A stretch of DNA of 64,000 nt from Hygrophila difformis (Eukaryota > Streptophyta > Magnoliopsida > Lamiales > Acanthaceae): positions 56,758,915 through 56,822,914 of the forward strand of contig JAOANR010000006.1 of NCBI GenBank assembly GCA_030278955.1. Reading direction: 5' to 3'. The notes under the pieces are model-generated. The model was not told the origin of the DNA. It searched no databases and saw only the letters and a program-made list of their open reading frames with translations. The translations under genes and the position numbers were made by a program. This document shows positions 34,034-46,935 of this stretch, one piece after another (positions within the stretch are counted from its first letter, which is position 1; each line of letters opens with the position of its first letter).

Positions 34034-36976
34034 TGAGAAATATGTTCCCATGGAAGAAAGAAATGGCATCATCCTCCTCAGAAATGCACCCTCCGCATGG
34101 AGCAGAGGTACCATCATCATCCACTGTGTACGATAGTATTTTTGAAACACCTTTTATTAATGATGATGGATTTTTTGAGAATATAAAATTTAGTGGTATA
34201 TTTCCAATGTAGGAGATAAGGAGGAAGAGATGTTTGATGATGATAATGTTGGTAGAGACTACCATGATGATATGTTTATGAACGATGAAGTTGTTGCCGA
34301 TGGTAGTGATGATATGTTTATGGTTGATGAAGTTGTTGCCGATGGTAGTAATGTAGAGGAAGAAATTATTTATGATGATGATAATGATAGTAATAGTGAT
34401 CCAGAGTATGTTATTGAAGAGGAGGAGATGTAGATGAGGAAGTAGAGGATTTGGAAGACGATGAAAAATTTTGGTGAGATGAGATGCAAGACTTTTATGA
34501 TTCGTTCGCATTCGTATGTCGATCGGGATGACTCAATGTTCCGTTAAGAAATCGGAACATACCTCACAAATTCCCGAAGTAGAACCGTGCAAATACTATG
34601 ATGGAGCAGGTGGGAACGTAGGAGTTGGCTCCCAACAGCATAGGTGGATATTGCCCCAGCAGCCTGATTTTGAACCTCCGGTAGATGTTACGGACGAACA
34701 ATTTGATCCGTATAGACAACAAGGTATTGGATCACTCTTTCAAACGAAGAGTAAATTGAATAATAAAGTGGTGCAAGCAATATCTACTTGGAAACAATCT
34801 AGGGTTTCGGACTGAGAACATGAACCGTCTCGGTATTGGCTGAAGTGTCGACACGATGATTGTCCATTTAAAGTCCGAACATGAACCCTACTTGTAGAGT
34901 GTATCAACTTGTGGAGCATACATGCGAGTTCAACCGACTATGGGCGCAGAAGCACACACATTACCAACCCGGTAAGTAGGTGTGATCATTGCAGATAAAA
35001 TAATGACGAAAGGGCAATTTATGATCCCAGAAGCAGTGCGAAAGGAACTTTTGAATATATATGGATTATATGTTAGAAATACCATCATATATAATCCATT
35101 ATAATTTTTTAGTTTATTTTATTAATTAAAAGTATTAAATACTTGGGAATTTATTTATTACAGGTTAACTATGCAATGGGCCGCAGAACTAGAGACTACA
35201 GACTTGAAGCCAGATATGGTTCCGAGGACCAGTCTTTTAAGGATTTACCTAAATACCTTTTTGTGCTGCAGCAAGCTAATCCCAGTACAAGTGTGGATGT
35301 AATGGTTGCCAAAATAAAGAATCAGTTTAAGTATGCTGCAACAAATAATATTGCGTTGGGGGTCGATTGTTGGATTTTTCAGTGCAAGACCATACATCGC
35401 AGTAGACGCAACACACTTGAAATCAAAGTATCGGAGAGTATTATTTGTTGCTGTAACTAAGGATGCTAATAACTAAATATTTCTGCTTGCATTCAGTGTC
35501 GGAGACGTGGAGAATTTAGAATTGTGGACATGGATGGTTCATGCAGCATTTAAAGCAATCACCGCCATGCCGCAGTGGGATGTTGATAGTATCTGATGGA
35601 TCAGATGGAGCAGTTGCATAGATATTCCCGGCGGCGCATCATGCCCTGTGCGTGTATATCACATTCAGAAAAACCTTTCGAAGTATGGGACACATGTGTT
35701 TGAATTGTTCAATCGTGCTGCAAGAAGCTACAGTGAATCTGATTACAACAAAATAATGGCAGATTTGGAACGATACTGTCTAGCAGCAGCAGGTTTCAGT
35801 TGGTGAAGAACGGTTTGCTCGCGTCAAATGTCCAATAATACTTTTTAAAGTTTATTGTATTTATTCAAAGTTAACCCTTTTTTTTTAAAAAAAAAAAGTA
35901 TACTGGTGCATCAGGATATTACAATATTTAAAATTTTGCAATTTTTTTAACCGTAGGAATATTTTTTTTTTTTTTTTTGACAAATTCAATTTTAAAAGTT
36001 GACTATGTTTTAAAGCTACCATTGTTTACCAGATTAAGATTTTTAAAAAATTTCGAGTTTTTTTTCATTAAGTTAGAATTTTTATGTTTAATATCTCATT
36101 AAATTGTATTATTATTTGAATAGCTTAACATTTTATATGTTTACCATATTTTAGTTTAGTTATTTAATCTTATTACTTATTTGTTAGGTACGGCGATACG
36201 ATATCATGACAACGAACATTGTGGAGAGCATGAACAATGCATTACTGCGGGCTAGAAGGTTACCTATGTATTCATGTCTATAAGCTGCTAGGTGTATTGT
36301 TAAGAAATGGAGTGAAACATATCTTACGGAATATGCTAAGATGATCAATGAATGCTTCCTCAATACTAGAGGTGAATTGACTCTCAAGTGTAGAATATCG
36401 GGTAAGGCATCAACACATATAATGTTAATTTGTTTCGAAAAATGTGTTTTTGCAATGTTTACCAACACGAGTTGATTCCATGTGTCCACGCTGCTGCAGT
36501 CATTAAGTATGATTTACAGTTTAATATTAATTTTTATCCATTTATAAAATATGATTTTGTCATTCGCATAATGCAGCAAGCTGAAACATACACCATACAC
36601 GTATGTGGATGAACATTATAGGTTAGAGAACCTACGTAAAATGTGGAGTGATATTATTTTTCCAGTTCCGTGATCTTCGCGGTCAGTGCCAAGTGGAATA
36701 AGTGACATGAAATGCTTATCCCTAGACAATCCAAGTCAGGCCGGGAGGCCAAAGATGAAAAGATACCCCAGCAGTCCGGAAAGATCAAACCGTGGTCGTA
36801 AGACACAGAAGTGTCGCAGGTGTGGAGCGAAAGGTCATATAACACAAAGAAATGCACTGTCGAGCTGGCACTACATGAGGAGATTCTGGGTGAAAGAAGA
36901 CGTAGACCCAAGAAGTGTAGGATTTGTAAATAGAAGGCCACACCGCACCAAAATGTCCTATGCGAAGGCATTTTGA
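34034..36976 (+). pseudogene. MULE transposase, left arm, broken
   Basis: In order on the plus strand: an acidic Asp-rich stretch with repeated DDMFM.DEVVADGS (34230-34433); then FDPYRQQGIGSLF with the N-terminal Mutator DNA-binding region (34516-34815) and YWLKCRHDDCPFK (near 34829-34870). The FKDLPKYLFVLQQANP region follows at 35143-35370. The DDE core starts with VDATHLKSKYRRVLF near 35395-35440 (first Asp present). HHALCVYHIQKNLSKYGTH lies near 35640-35690. A SWIM-type CxC..CxH zinc finger ends in ELIPCVH near 36470-36490, and a zinc knuckle CRRCGAKGH lies near 36810. Many stops and frameshifts break it. An intron may lie near 35850-36180. Confidence 0.85.
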
Positions 36977-36985
36977 TTTGAATGA

Positions 36986-37019
36986 AGAACCTACTTTTGT
37001 TTTCTTATTAATACGTCAT
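36986..37019. other. Spacer at the centre of the MULE palindrome
   Basis: Only 34 bp separate the arms. The left arm runs out at gatttgaatga and the right arm begins with its complement tcattcaaatc. The spacer is AT-rich without features. Confidence 0.85.
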
Positions 37020-37109
37020 TCATTCAAATCAAAATGCCTTCGCATAGGACATTTTGGTGCGGTGTGGCCTCCTACTTTACAAATCCTACACTTCTTGGGT
37101 CTACGTCTT

Positions 37110-40059
37110 CTTTCACCCATAATATCCTTCACGTAGTGGCAGCTCGACAGTGCCTTTCTTTGTGTTATGACCTTTCGCTGCACACCTGCGACACTTAAGA
37201 CGACGGTTCGATCTTTCCAGACTGCTGGGGTATCTCTTCATCTTTGGCCTCCTGGCCAGACTTAGATTGTTTGGGGGCAAGCATTTGCACTGACCAATCA
37301 TCTTTGCATGGAAATGGAGAAATAATACAACTCCACATTTCATGTAGGTTCTCCAACTTATAATGTTCATCCACATACGTGTGTGGTGGTGTATGTTTCA
37401 TCTTGTTGCATTATGGGAATGACAAAATCATATTTTATAAATGGGTAACAATTAAAATTAAACTCTAAATCATACCTAACGACTGTAACATCGTGGACAC
37501 ATGGAATCAACTCGTGTTGGTGAACAATGCAATAACACATTTTCTCATCCAAATTAACCTTGTATGTGTTGTGCTAATGCCTTACCCAATATTCTACACT
37601 TGAGAGTCGATTCACCTCTAGTCTTGAGCCAACATTCATTGAAGCGCGCAACTTCACCGTAGCATATTCTGTAAGATATGTTTCGCTCTGTATAGCCTGA
37701 TCGTACCGATATGCGAACCATTTCCCAACAATACACCTAGCAGCTTCTAGACATGAACACACAGGTAACCTTCTAGCCCACAGTAATGCACTGTTCATTC
37801 TCTTCACAATGTTCGTTGTCATGATATCGTCTCACCGTATCGAACAAATAAGTAATAAAATTAAATAACTAAACTAAAAAATGGTAAACTATAAAATGTT
37901 AAACCATTCAAATAATAATACAATTTTAAAAAATAATACAATTTAATGAGATATTAAACATAAAAATTCTAACTTAATGAAAAAACTATGAAACTTTTAA
38001 AAATTTTAATATAGTAAACAATAGTAGCTTTGAAAAATAGAACTTTTTAAATTGAATTTGTAAAAAAACAAAGAAAACTTAAAATTCCTACAATAAAAAA
38101 AAATGCAAAATTTTAAATATTGTAATATCCTAATTCACTCGTATATTTTTTTTTCAAAAAAAAAAGGTCAACTTTGAAGAAATATAATATAATAAACTTT
38201 AAAAAATAGTACCAGATATCTGACGCGAGCAAACTGTTCTTCAACAACTGAAACCTTTAGGTGTCGTGCTACTACTGGATAATATCCTTCCAAATATGTC
38301 ATTATTTTGTTGTAATCAGATTCACTGCAGCTTCTCACTGCACGATTAAACAATTCAACCATATGTGTCCCATACTTCGTAAGGTTTTTCTGAATGTGAT
38401 ATATGCACAGGGCATGATGCGCGGCCAGGACTACCTCTGCAACTGCTCCACGGATGGATGTTGATCCATCAGATACTATCAACATCCCACTGCGGTCTGG
38501 CAGTGATTGCTTCAAATGCTGCATGAACCATATCCACGATTCTAAATCCTCCACAGCCCAACATCGAATGCAAGCGAAAATATTTGGTTGTTAGCATCCT
38601 TAGTTACAGCAACAAATAATACTCCCCGATATTTTGATTTCAAGTGTGTTGCATGTACTGTGATGTATGGTCTTGCTAGAAAATCCAACAATCGATCCCC
38701 TCATCGCCATAAATGCGTACTTAAACTGATTGGTTATTTTGTCAACCATTACATCCACAATTGTACTGGGATTAGCTTGTTGCAGCACAAAAAGGTACTT
38801 AGGCAAATCCTTATAAAGACCGGTCCTCGGAACTATATGTGGCTTATAGTTCCGTAATAAACAAATCCCCAAATTTTAATTACTTTTAATTAATAAGATA
38901 AACTAAAAAAAATATAATTGATTATATATGGATGGTATTTCCAACCTATAATCCATATGTATTCAAAAGTTCCTTTTGCACTGCATCTGGGATCATAAAT
39001 TGCCCTTTCATCACTATTTTATCTGCAATGATCTCATCTACCTGCCAGGCTGGTAATATGTGTTGCGTCTATAGTCGGGTTGAACTCGCATGTATGCTCC
39101 ACAAACTGATACACTCTCTAAGTAGAAGATGATCCGGCTGCATGGACTTTTAAATGGACAATCATCATGTCGACACTTTAGCCAATTACCGAGACGGTTC
39201 AGATTTTTCAGTCTAAAACCCAAGATTGTTTCCAAGTAGATATTACTTGCACCACTTTATTATTCAATTTAGCCTTCTCGGAAAGAGTGATCCGATGCCC
39301 AAACCTTGTTGCCTATACGGATCAAATTGTTCGTCCGTAACATCTACCGGAGGTTCAAAATCAGGATGTTGGGGCAATATCCACCTATGCTGTTGAGAGC
39401 CAACTCCTGCGTTCCCACCTGCTCCATCATAGTATTTACACGGTTCTACTTCGGGAATTTGTGAGGTGTGTTTCAATTTTCTTAACGGAACATTGAGTCA
39501 TTTCGATAGACATACGAATGTGAACGAATCATAAAAGTCTTGCATCTCCTCCCACCAAAATTTTTCATCATCTTCCAAATCCCCTACTTCCTCATCTACA
39601 TCTTCCCTATTGTCCTCCTCTTCAACAACATACTCTGGTTCACTATTACTCATTATCATCATCATAAATAATTTCTTCCTCTACGTCACTACAATCGACA
39701 ACAACTTCATCAACCATGAACATATCATCACTACCATCGGCAACAACTTCATCACATATAAACATATCATCACTACCATTGACAATAATTTCATCGTTCA
39801 TAAACATATCATCATGGTAGTCTCTACCAACATTATCATCATCAAACATTTTTTCCTCCTTATCTCCTATATTGAAAATATTTTTTCCCATACCACCAAA
39901 TTCTCTATTCTCAAAAAATCCATCATCAAGGTGTTCCAAAAATACTATTGTACACAATGGATGATGATGGTACATCTGCTCCATGCGGAGGGTGCAGAGG
40001 AGGATGATGTCATTTGTTTCTTCCATGGGAACATATTTCTCAATGCAATAGTAGATCAA
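37110..40059 (-). pseudogene. MULE transposase, right arm, broken but less decayed
   Basis: Same order as the left arm, on the minus strand: acidic repeat region (40059-39646, with DDMFM.DE units), DNA-binding region (39476-39040), PKYLFVLQQANPS (38800), and DDE core (38660-38168) with SDGSTSIRGAV and HHALCIYHIQKNL. Next are MTTNIVKRMNSALLWARRLP (37822-37760), a SWIM finger CYCIVHQHELIPCVH (37540-37490) and the knuckle CRRCAAKGHNT (near 37170-37200). The first catalytic Asp is replaced: VHATHLKSKYR here against VDATHLKSKYR in the left arm. Frame breaks remain, so neither arm can make transposase. Confidence 0.85.
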
Positions 40060-40665
40060 TGCAATAGTAGAATCTTTTAATTTTTTTTTATTGTTTACCG
40101 TAAGAGATCGCCCATTTACCCTACAATTCGGAAGGATACATCACATTTACACTTGCATTTAATGTTACAACAACCAAAATTTAATGCTTCAATCATATAA
40201 TCATATGCCCATCGGAAGGATTTTGCGTACCAATCGCAAGACAAACAACTAATGTTACAGAATTTCGCGTACCAATCTGGCTACTCGAGTAGGCTACCGA
40301 GTCTCACTCGCTTGTTATTGAGTCCCCCTCGATAGATTTCGAGTCACACTCCAATAGGATTCAAGTGACAAACAAAAAAATACATCCGTTGCCACATCAG
40401 TTCAGTCGAATGGCATCAACAAAGTTATATTCGATTGCTACTCGTGAGCCTTTCGAGTGATGCTCGATTCCTAGCGAGTGGCACTCGGTGCCTTTCGATT
40501 GGGACTCGAAAATTTCGATTGTGTCTGTTCCAAAGGCTGTTTCAATATTTAATTCTTGTAGGGCGTTTTCGTCATTCCAGTTAAAAAAAGAGTTTTGCTT
40601 ATATTGAGGTGAAAAAGCTTTTTACTATTTATATGGGATAGAATTGTACTCACCACAAAATTAAA

Positions 40666-41642
40666 AATCATCCCATATCCTTATGATTTTCAACTAATGA
40701 AAAGCTTAAGCAAAATAAAAGCTTTGATGCAATTTCTTAGCTAAACTAAGATCCAGCCTTGTATTTCAAAATCCAAGCATGCCTCAGCCTTGAAAATCTT
40801 ACTTATTTATTTTTTTAATGAACGGAAATGCTAAAATCTGTCCATGTCTTTTAATTTTTTTTTTTTTTGAAGCGCCGAAGCCAGATAATAACAAACAATG
40901 TCTTTTAAATTTTGAGAATGAGTGTTTAGATAATCAAAATATGGTTTCCAAGCCAACAATCCATGAATTTCAAAGTTATATCCTCAGCACAAGGACACAC
41001 AAAAACGGACAGCACTAGACTCAACTCAAAGCATTGATTTCTAATTCCAAGTTCTAAATATTAAAAATCAGGACATAAATTCTACTGGAAATGCAACAAA
41101 TGCTTATTTTAATTAAGCATTTAACGTACCTGGCATTAAATTTGAGGATCCCTAGATACTCACACTTAGAATCAAAAATCATGGAAAAGAAAACACTAAC
41201 AAGGAACATAGATTCAAAGATTTATGCATGAAGCAGAGATCTAAAAGCTGAAAAATTTTCATTATCACCAAAGGAGGACAATACACAATAAAAAATTCAA
41301 CCAAGTTGCCAGGCAACTTACCTATGTAAGATTTAATAGCTGAAAATTTTTCATATCACCAAAGGAGGACAATACAAAATGAAAAATTAAACCTAAGTTA
41401 CCAGGAAACTTACCTTTGTGAAGGCTTACAAGAGTCACCACAAAAACTAATTGTAACCTGGAAATTTCCCAAATTCTTCTCCAAGCTTTTTTTTGTCCTA
41501 TCCCATTTCCTACTCTAAGCATTTTTAAATGAACCTCATTTGTTCCTGCAAAAACAAGAAACACAAAGAATAAAAACCAAAAGATACAACCAAACAAAAC
41601 AGAAAATAAGCAATGCAAGAGAATAAGAAGTGATGTCCTCCC
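40666..41642. other. Non-coding region with a tandem duplication and possible minus-strand exon ends
   Basis: 41250-41410 holds an about 83-bp tandem duplication (gctgaaaatttttcat, then ccaaaggaggacaata, then aacttacct in both). On the minus strand each copy ends in a consensus splice donor (GGTAAGTT). A possible exon at 41555-41411 lies between a tttgcag acceptor and a CAAAG|GTAAGTT donor (NEVHLKMLRVGNGIGQKKAW). Its function is unknown. Confidence 0.4.
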
Positions 41643-42053
41643 TCATTTAGCTCCAGATGGTCCAGAACTATCACCCCTCCAAGCAGCCAAGTCCTTCGCA
41701 ACCTGCTCCACTTGCACTTCGAGATTTTTCATGGTTGCTTGTAACTGTTGAATCATTTGTTGGTTAGCCATGTGTATATTCATAAGCTCTTGACCACTCA
41801 TTTCTCTACTTGGTTGTTGCTTAGGTGATAGGTTTTGATTGTATTGTGAAGGCTGGTTTTGTGGTGGAAAGTTATTGGGGTACCGGTAAGAACTTTGTGG
41901 ATACGGTGGCTGATTATGATGGTAAGGATGATGGTTAACATCCTCACACATTGCTTGTGCATCTTCCTGTTTGGTATCTTTACCTGCACTTCTCTCACTG
42001 AAAGAGAGGAAAAAAAGCCAAGAATATAATTGGACTGAGAATGAAAAGAACAT
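41643..42053 (-). pseudogene. Gag-like fragment of a Gypsy (Athila/Tat-like) retrotransposon
   Basis: The 136-codon frame has a Pro/Gln/Asn/Tyr-rich stretch (YPQSSYRYPNNFPPQNQPSQ) and then QLQATMKNLEVQVEQVAKDL. That resembles the linker and the .IKNLE.Q.GQ. segment seen after gag in Athila-type elements. The capsid core and all pol domains are missing. The first 20 or so hydrophobic residues probably come from flanking sequence. It could also be an exon of a host gene of low complexity. Confidence 0.45.
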
Positions 42054-45000
42054 AACAATTAATTACAAAATGAACTAGAACCCCCCAGGAATCCCCAAAA
42101 ACTGTGGATCACCTCCTGCCTACTGGCGCAATAAGGTGAACAAGCCAACAAAAAACACCAAAATTGATGTTCAATATACTGAACAACATTGTTGTAATAG
42201 ACGGAAATATCCCCAAAATACCTGCACACAAAGTAAAATAACAAAGAAAAAAATCAAGAAGATGACAAAACACCAGACATTACAATGTCTATTTAAAGAC
42301 AAGAAGATGCAACCACTTAAAATTACTTCTTTAATTCAAACACAGCTTTTTAAAAATAATCAAGCCACATTCAAAGTGATTGCTATATTGTCAAATTATA
42401 AATTAGTTGAGTCAAATAAAGTAAGAATGTTTCACAATCCAAACTTAACACATGGTATTCAACTCGTTTAAAACTCTTGCCACAATTGATGAAAGTATTC
42501 CTTTTCACAAAGGCGTGATTAAACAGCATTAGGGAATTTAATAATATTTATTTTTGAAGCACATTAAGTCATTAATGATTGGGACTTAAAATTACTTTTG
42601 ATAAAAAAAAATCAATAAGTAGTAAAAATAATTTTTGATAAAAAAGTTGATAAGTAAACCACTATGGCTGCACATTGACAATCGCCCACAGTCTAAATTA
42701 TGAAATTAGATTGGCAAAGCCATGTCTAGAGAAGGAAATATTTTTAGCCATGCCACATACAGTTACGAGTTTATTTAGAAGATAGAATACATATATATAT
42801 ATATATATATATTAAAATAAACAACATAAATAATTAGTGTTTACAGTATACTTATCTTTTGGGCTTGTTATCTCTGTATGTCTTTCAAGTCCAAAGTAAC
42901 CTCTTTTGGACTTTGTTCACTCACACTTGCATATAAAAGCTCTTGAATTAGCTTGTTTTCCTACAACTTCATACACATCCAACAATCACAATCAACTGTT
43001 TTTTTTGGCTCCAAGAAAAAAAATATAATCTTACTGAGATGTAACATAACACCTTTCTTTTACGAGAGTGTTTATGCTTAAATACAAGTATTAAATCACG
43101 TAAAGCCCTTTTTTTTCCATAACAAGTCAGCAAGTGGAAACTGAGAGTCATAGCAAGAACATATGAAAATAGACCACATACCTTATGCTTTGTAAGGCTA
43201 GATGCAAAAAATTTGGAAACTAACAAACTCTTTTACATTTTTGCAGGGGCCTCATCATATTTTCTCGATCAAAGGGTTTCAGTCCACAAAAGTCTTGCAA
43301 AGATAACCCAAAGTAGCTTCTGATGAAGTTGATGGAATGCATGATTGCATTTAGTTCACTTGTCGGATTGCATAACTAAAGCAGTGTTATTATGTACATC
43401 CTTAGTGATCACATGAAGCTTTCAATTGAACTGCAAGTAAATTGGGCAGGGTGGCCCTGATTTGGAAATTGAGAAAATGAACTAATCAAGCATTGTTGCT
43501 CATCAGAGGCTAAGCAAATAAAATAATTCATCTGAGCTTATTTGTTTAGCTAAATAAATAGATACGGGACAAGAAAAAGATGAAATAAAGACATACAGGG
43601 TCTGATGGAAACCCAAAAATTCTGGATATATAAATATTATAAATCCTAAAGAAGCTGATGTAAATATTCAGAATACCTTGATTTCTTGAGCATCTAATGG
43701 CTTTGTAAAATCTGATGGATAAAAATTTATCCATATCTTACTGTTTTATTACCTTTTGGTGGATCACTCAGAAATCCATTGGACTGCTGTTTAAATATCA
43801 GCTAAACTGCTTGTAAACCCCATCAAGAACAAGCCAGAGAGAGTATTGGAATCAGTTCGGCAATGAATGAGGTGAATGTCATCCTCATAATATGAGTCAA
43901 AATAGGGACAGTTAGAACCCATAAGCATGTGATCAACAATAGGGACAGTTAGAACCCACAGTTGGATTGGTAAAAGTGTTTGCAGTGTCATCTATAGGAT
44001 CGTAAATCTTTTAATGATCAATAAACTATTCCATGTGGCATTTGCTGAAATAAGTTCATGGTTCACAAAATAGGGACAAAAGAGGTTTCTGAACCCAGTG
44101 AAAAACAGATAAAATAGTACACCTTTAAGCACTTACAAGCCCAAAACAAGAGTATAACCGAACATTTTCGAGAACTGTGTCTCAGTAAAACTACTATTAA
44201 GTAATTTCAAATCATTCCAAAAATAAGCTTACTCAGAAGCCAGATCAACTAACCAATGTGACAAGACAGACGACACTCTTCTTCTGATTGGCTTCAAATT
44301 TTGAGATAGGCATTCTGGATTTTTCAGAAGGAAGCTGCATAGGAAGTCATTTAGTTATAGTAGTTGAAACGGAATCTAAGATTCAAACAACCATGGAAAC
44401 ATGACTCTTGGGATTGGAAATAGTATTACTCAAATGATATCTCCGTGCTTTTTACCAACTAGAGAAAATCAAAGGAAGAATGAACTCAAGAAAATATAAA
44501 AGGTAGGATACAGAAATACAGATCAGAACTAGAATCTGCCCCGACAAGGAATTTGGCTGAGATTCACTTAGAAGATTGAACTTGATTTGGCAAGGAGAAG
44601 AATCAGATAGCGTGATTCCCATTACTATGTTCATTGGCCCATCATCCGCACTTGGTAAGACAATAAGAAAATGAAATCAAGAAATGTATAAAGAAGTCAA
44701 GATAAGCAACCGGAGATGCTTTAAATACAGACATGGACTATTGGGCCTTCGAGTTTAATGTTGCCCGTCTGATTGTCTTCGTATTCCATAATGAACAAAT
44801 TCGACTCACAATGTTCACAATTTTTTGGCCCTCTTTATCATTCATCGAGAATAGAAAGGAGCATCGAGTCCCGTTTGGCCGTTTCCGTTCTCCCAGAATA
44901 GATCACCGCGCACTATTGCCCTGAACGAAAGAAAACGAAAATGGTGAAGGCAAACTTTTTTGGAGAGATAAGAGTGAAGAAGAGAAGGGGTAAAGCAAAG

Positions 45001-45094
45001 GGAAACCACATTCTTGAAATAATCACCATACTTTTCACGGCAGAAGGCTTAAAAGCGTGATGGGAGACCTGCGAGAGAGCGGCGAAAAACAGAC
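42054..45094. other. Probable transcribed but unresolved region (minus strand)
   Basis: No long frame. The stretch lies downstream of a clear minus-strand promoter near 45130. 42791-42812 is an (AT)n tract. Near 43900 a 38-bp segment with atagggacagttagaaccca is doubled. Short frames such as NCPYFDSYYEDDIHLIHC (43930-43880) and NCEHCESNLFIMEYEDNQTG (44820-44760) look protein-like but cannot be joined. Confidence 0.3.
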
Positions 45095-45195
45095 GGAGGC
45101 CAGCCAGGAAGTAGTAATCACCGTGTATTTATAGGTCAAAGATATGACCGTTGGGACACGGTCGGCACTGCGGGTTTATGTTATTGGGCCCAATT
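45095..45195 (-). promoter_or_regulatory. Minus-strand promoter: TATA box, MSA-like element, site II palindrome
   Basis: On the minus strand, CTATAAATACACGG at 45134-45121 is a good plant TATA box, placing a start near 45095. Upstream, CCCAACGGTCA at 45155-45145 fits the mitosis-specific activator consensus YCYAACGGYYA. TTGGGCCCAA at 45184-45193 is a palindromic GGCCCA site II element, and two more GGCCCA motifs lie near 45215 and 45250. The block suggests expression in dividing cells. The gene it drives was not identified. Confidence 0.55.
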
Positions 45196-45513
45196 ATTAT
45201 ATCAATCCAGCGAGGCCCATCTAAATACATGCTTCGAACACAAAGCCTTGGCCCATATCTTTAAGATTATGCTTCTTGGATACTCAAAATTTAATTTAAT
45301 CAAAAAAATTTAGAGGGGTAAAATCTATTTTTGTTTAAATGCAATTTTTCTTGCGGCACCAAAATAGAGCTGCAAAACGTAAATAATAGATTATTGAAAG
45401 TTAGTACACAAACATAATTAACTAATTATTTGTGTTTTGCAAATGCAATTATCAAATAATCTACACCGGTAAGGCCATAGGGCAAAATGGTACAGTGCAC
45501 TTAGAAAATAGTA

Positions 45514-45784
45514 CTCCCTCCGTCCCATATTTATCTTCTTACTTTTCGTTTTTGGATGTCCCACATTTATCTTCCTACCCCAAAAAGGAAATTTTTTTTA
45601 CTAAAATGTCCCTACATGTCCATATATTTACAGAAAAATCAATCCTTAATTTTACTAACAATGCACTACAAGACAAAAAAAGACAAATTTACCCCTCAAA
45701 AAGTACACATGAAAATAATAAAATACAACTTTCTTAAACTTAGTATCTACAGTGTCGAAGAAGATAAATATGGGACGGAGGGAG
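45514..45784. mobile_element. Stowaway MITE, 271 bp
   Basis: Ends are CTCCCTCCGTCCCATATTTA and its near-perfect inverse TAAATATGGGACGGAGGGAG, flanked by TA (45512-45513 and 45785-45786). Same end signature as the MITE at 21111-21592 but a different interior. Confidence 0.95.
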
Positions 45785-45786
45785 TA

Positions 45787-46935
45787 TAAAATTATATCAA
45801 AGGAAAATTATAGGTTTTGGGGTAAAATAAGATTTTTTGTGTGTTTTTCCAATAAGGCCATAGTGCAAAGTTGCAACATATGGCTGCTGCTCGTTAGTGT
45901 TGGTTATTATCGATTTCGATTGTATGATATCCAAATCATGTAATTAGATTAGCAAGCAATTGGCATGGTCATGCCAATAAATATATAACCACTTTTACTC
46001 ATGCACTATTCGTAATATAATGAAAAAAAATAAACAAATTATTACACACCCTCTAGCCTGTATAGGTTGTCAAGAAAAAGAAAATTATTACACTCATTGG
46101 TATGCACTTAAAGGTATTTAGTACTATCACTATATAAAATTATTGTTTAGCAATTATGTATTAATTAAAATTTTATCTTTTAAAAACTAATTCGAGTTCA
46201 AAATTGAGATCGAATTGTACAAATAAAGGAAGAAAATATAATTTAAAATTCAAATACAAACCCTTTGAGAAGAAAAAAAATAAAAATGTTAAAAATAACA
46301 AAACTCACCATAATTCTCACCCCAAAATTGTTTTAAACATATCACGTCAATTCACGAAGAAACCAAGAAAAAAACTTAATGTCGTTAAAATTTTTTGTAA
46401 ATAATAATGAAATAAAATTGGGACTTAATATTATTTTTGATTAAAAATAAGTCAATAAATACGAAGATTGAGCTAATTACTCATGCCACATACAATTACG
46501 ATTTTTTTTTTAGTAGATCATCTAAACTTTAAGTTGATAAAAGGGTGCAGGGTGCGTTATTATTACAGGGCATTTAAGAAACTTGTTCAAAAAGGTTATA
46601 ATAATAATTCATCAAGAAAACAAAAGTAAAAGCATGCCGTTTTTCTCAAGAAGACCATTGCAACGAAGGTGTTTGCAGAAGAAACCTACCTACCTCATTA
46701 CCCAGAGACTTCAGTGATTATAATAATTCAGGTTGTCGTTGCTTTCTTTTGATGCCCTTGTTCATACTTGCAAATTGATTTCATATCAGCGAGGGCCTGA
46801 AATAATTGTAGGAAAACTTTTTAAAAAAAAAATGAAGAAGGGAAAATAGAGAAGACTCAAAATGATTTTATTCACGATAAATCTCACCTTCAAATTACAT
46901 AGAGAATGTCCGCAAAAATAAATTTTACTATTGAA
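45787..46935. other. Intergenic, AT-rich
   Basis: No gene or clear mobile element recognised. Several poly-A and poly-T runs are present. Confidence 0.45.

Larger units (their letters stand above)
33494..40656. mobile_element. Giant fold-back Mutator-like element (7.16 kb, two tail-to-tail arms)
   Basis: The left arm (33494-36985) and right arm (37020-40656) are inverted copies of the same Mutator-like element, separated by a 34-bp spacer. Both outer ends begin GTGGTG and share tacaattctatcccatata. A perfect 9-bp duplication AAAATTAAA flanks the whole (33485-33493 and 40657-40665), as expected for Mutator. The TSD shows the palindrome was inserted as one unit; it is not two separate insertions. 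Each arm carries a broken transposase gene pointing to the centre, plus long outer regions rich in cactcga-type words. The arms differ by point changes and indels, so the duplication is not very recent. Mu killer of maize is a known inverted MuDR duplication that silences by hairpin RNA. A like role here is inference only. Confidence 0.92.

Noticed and set aside
33957..34511. 184-codon minus-strand frame rich in Ile and Asn
   Set aside because: It is antisense to the acidic GAT-repeat part of the MULE transposase; the sense strand gives Asp/Glu-rich sequence and is matched in the other arm.
39610..40080. 156-codon plus-strand frame in the right MULE arm
   Set aside because: Antisense shadow of the same acidic transposase region.
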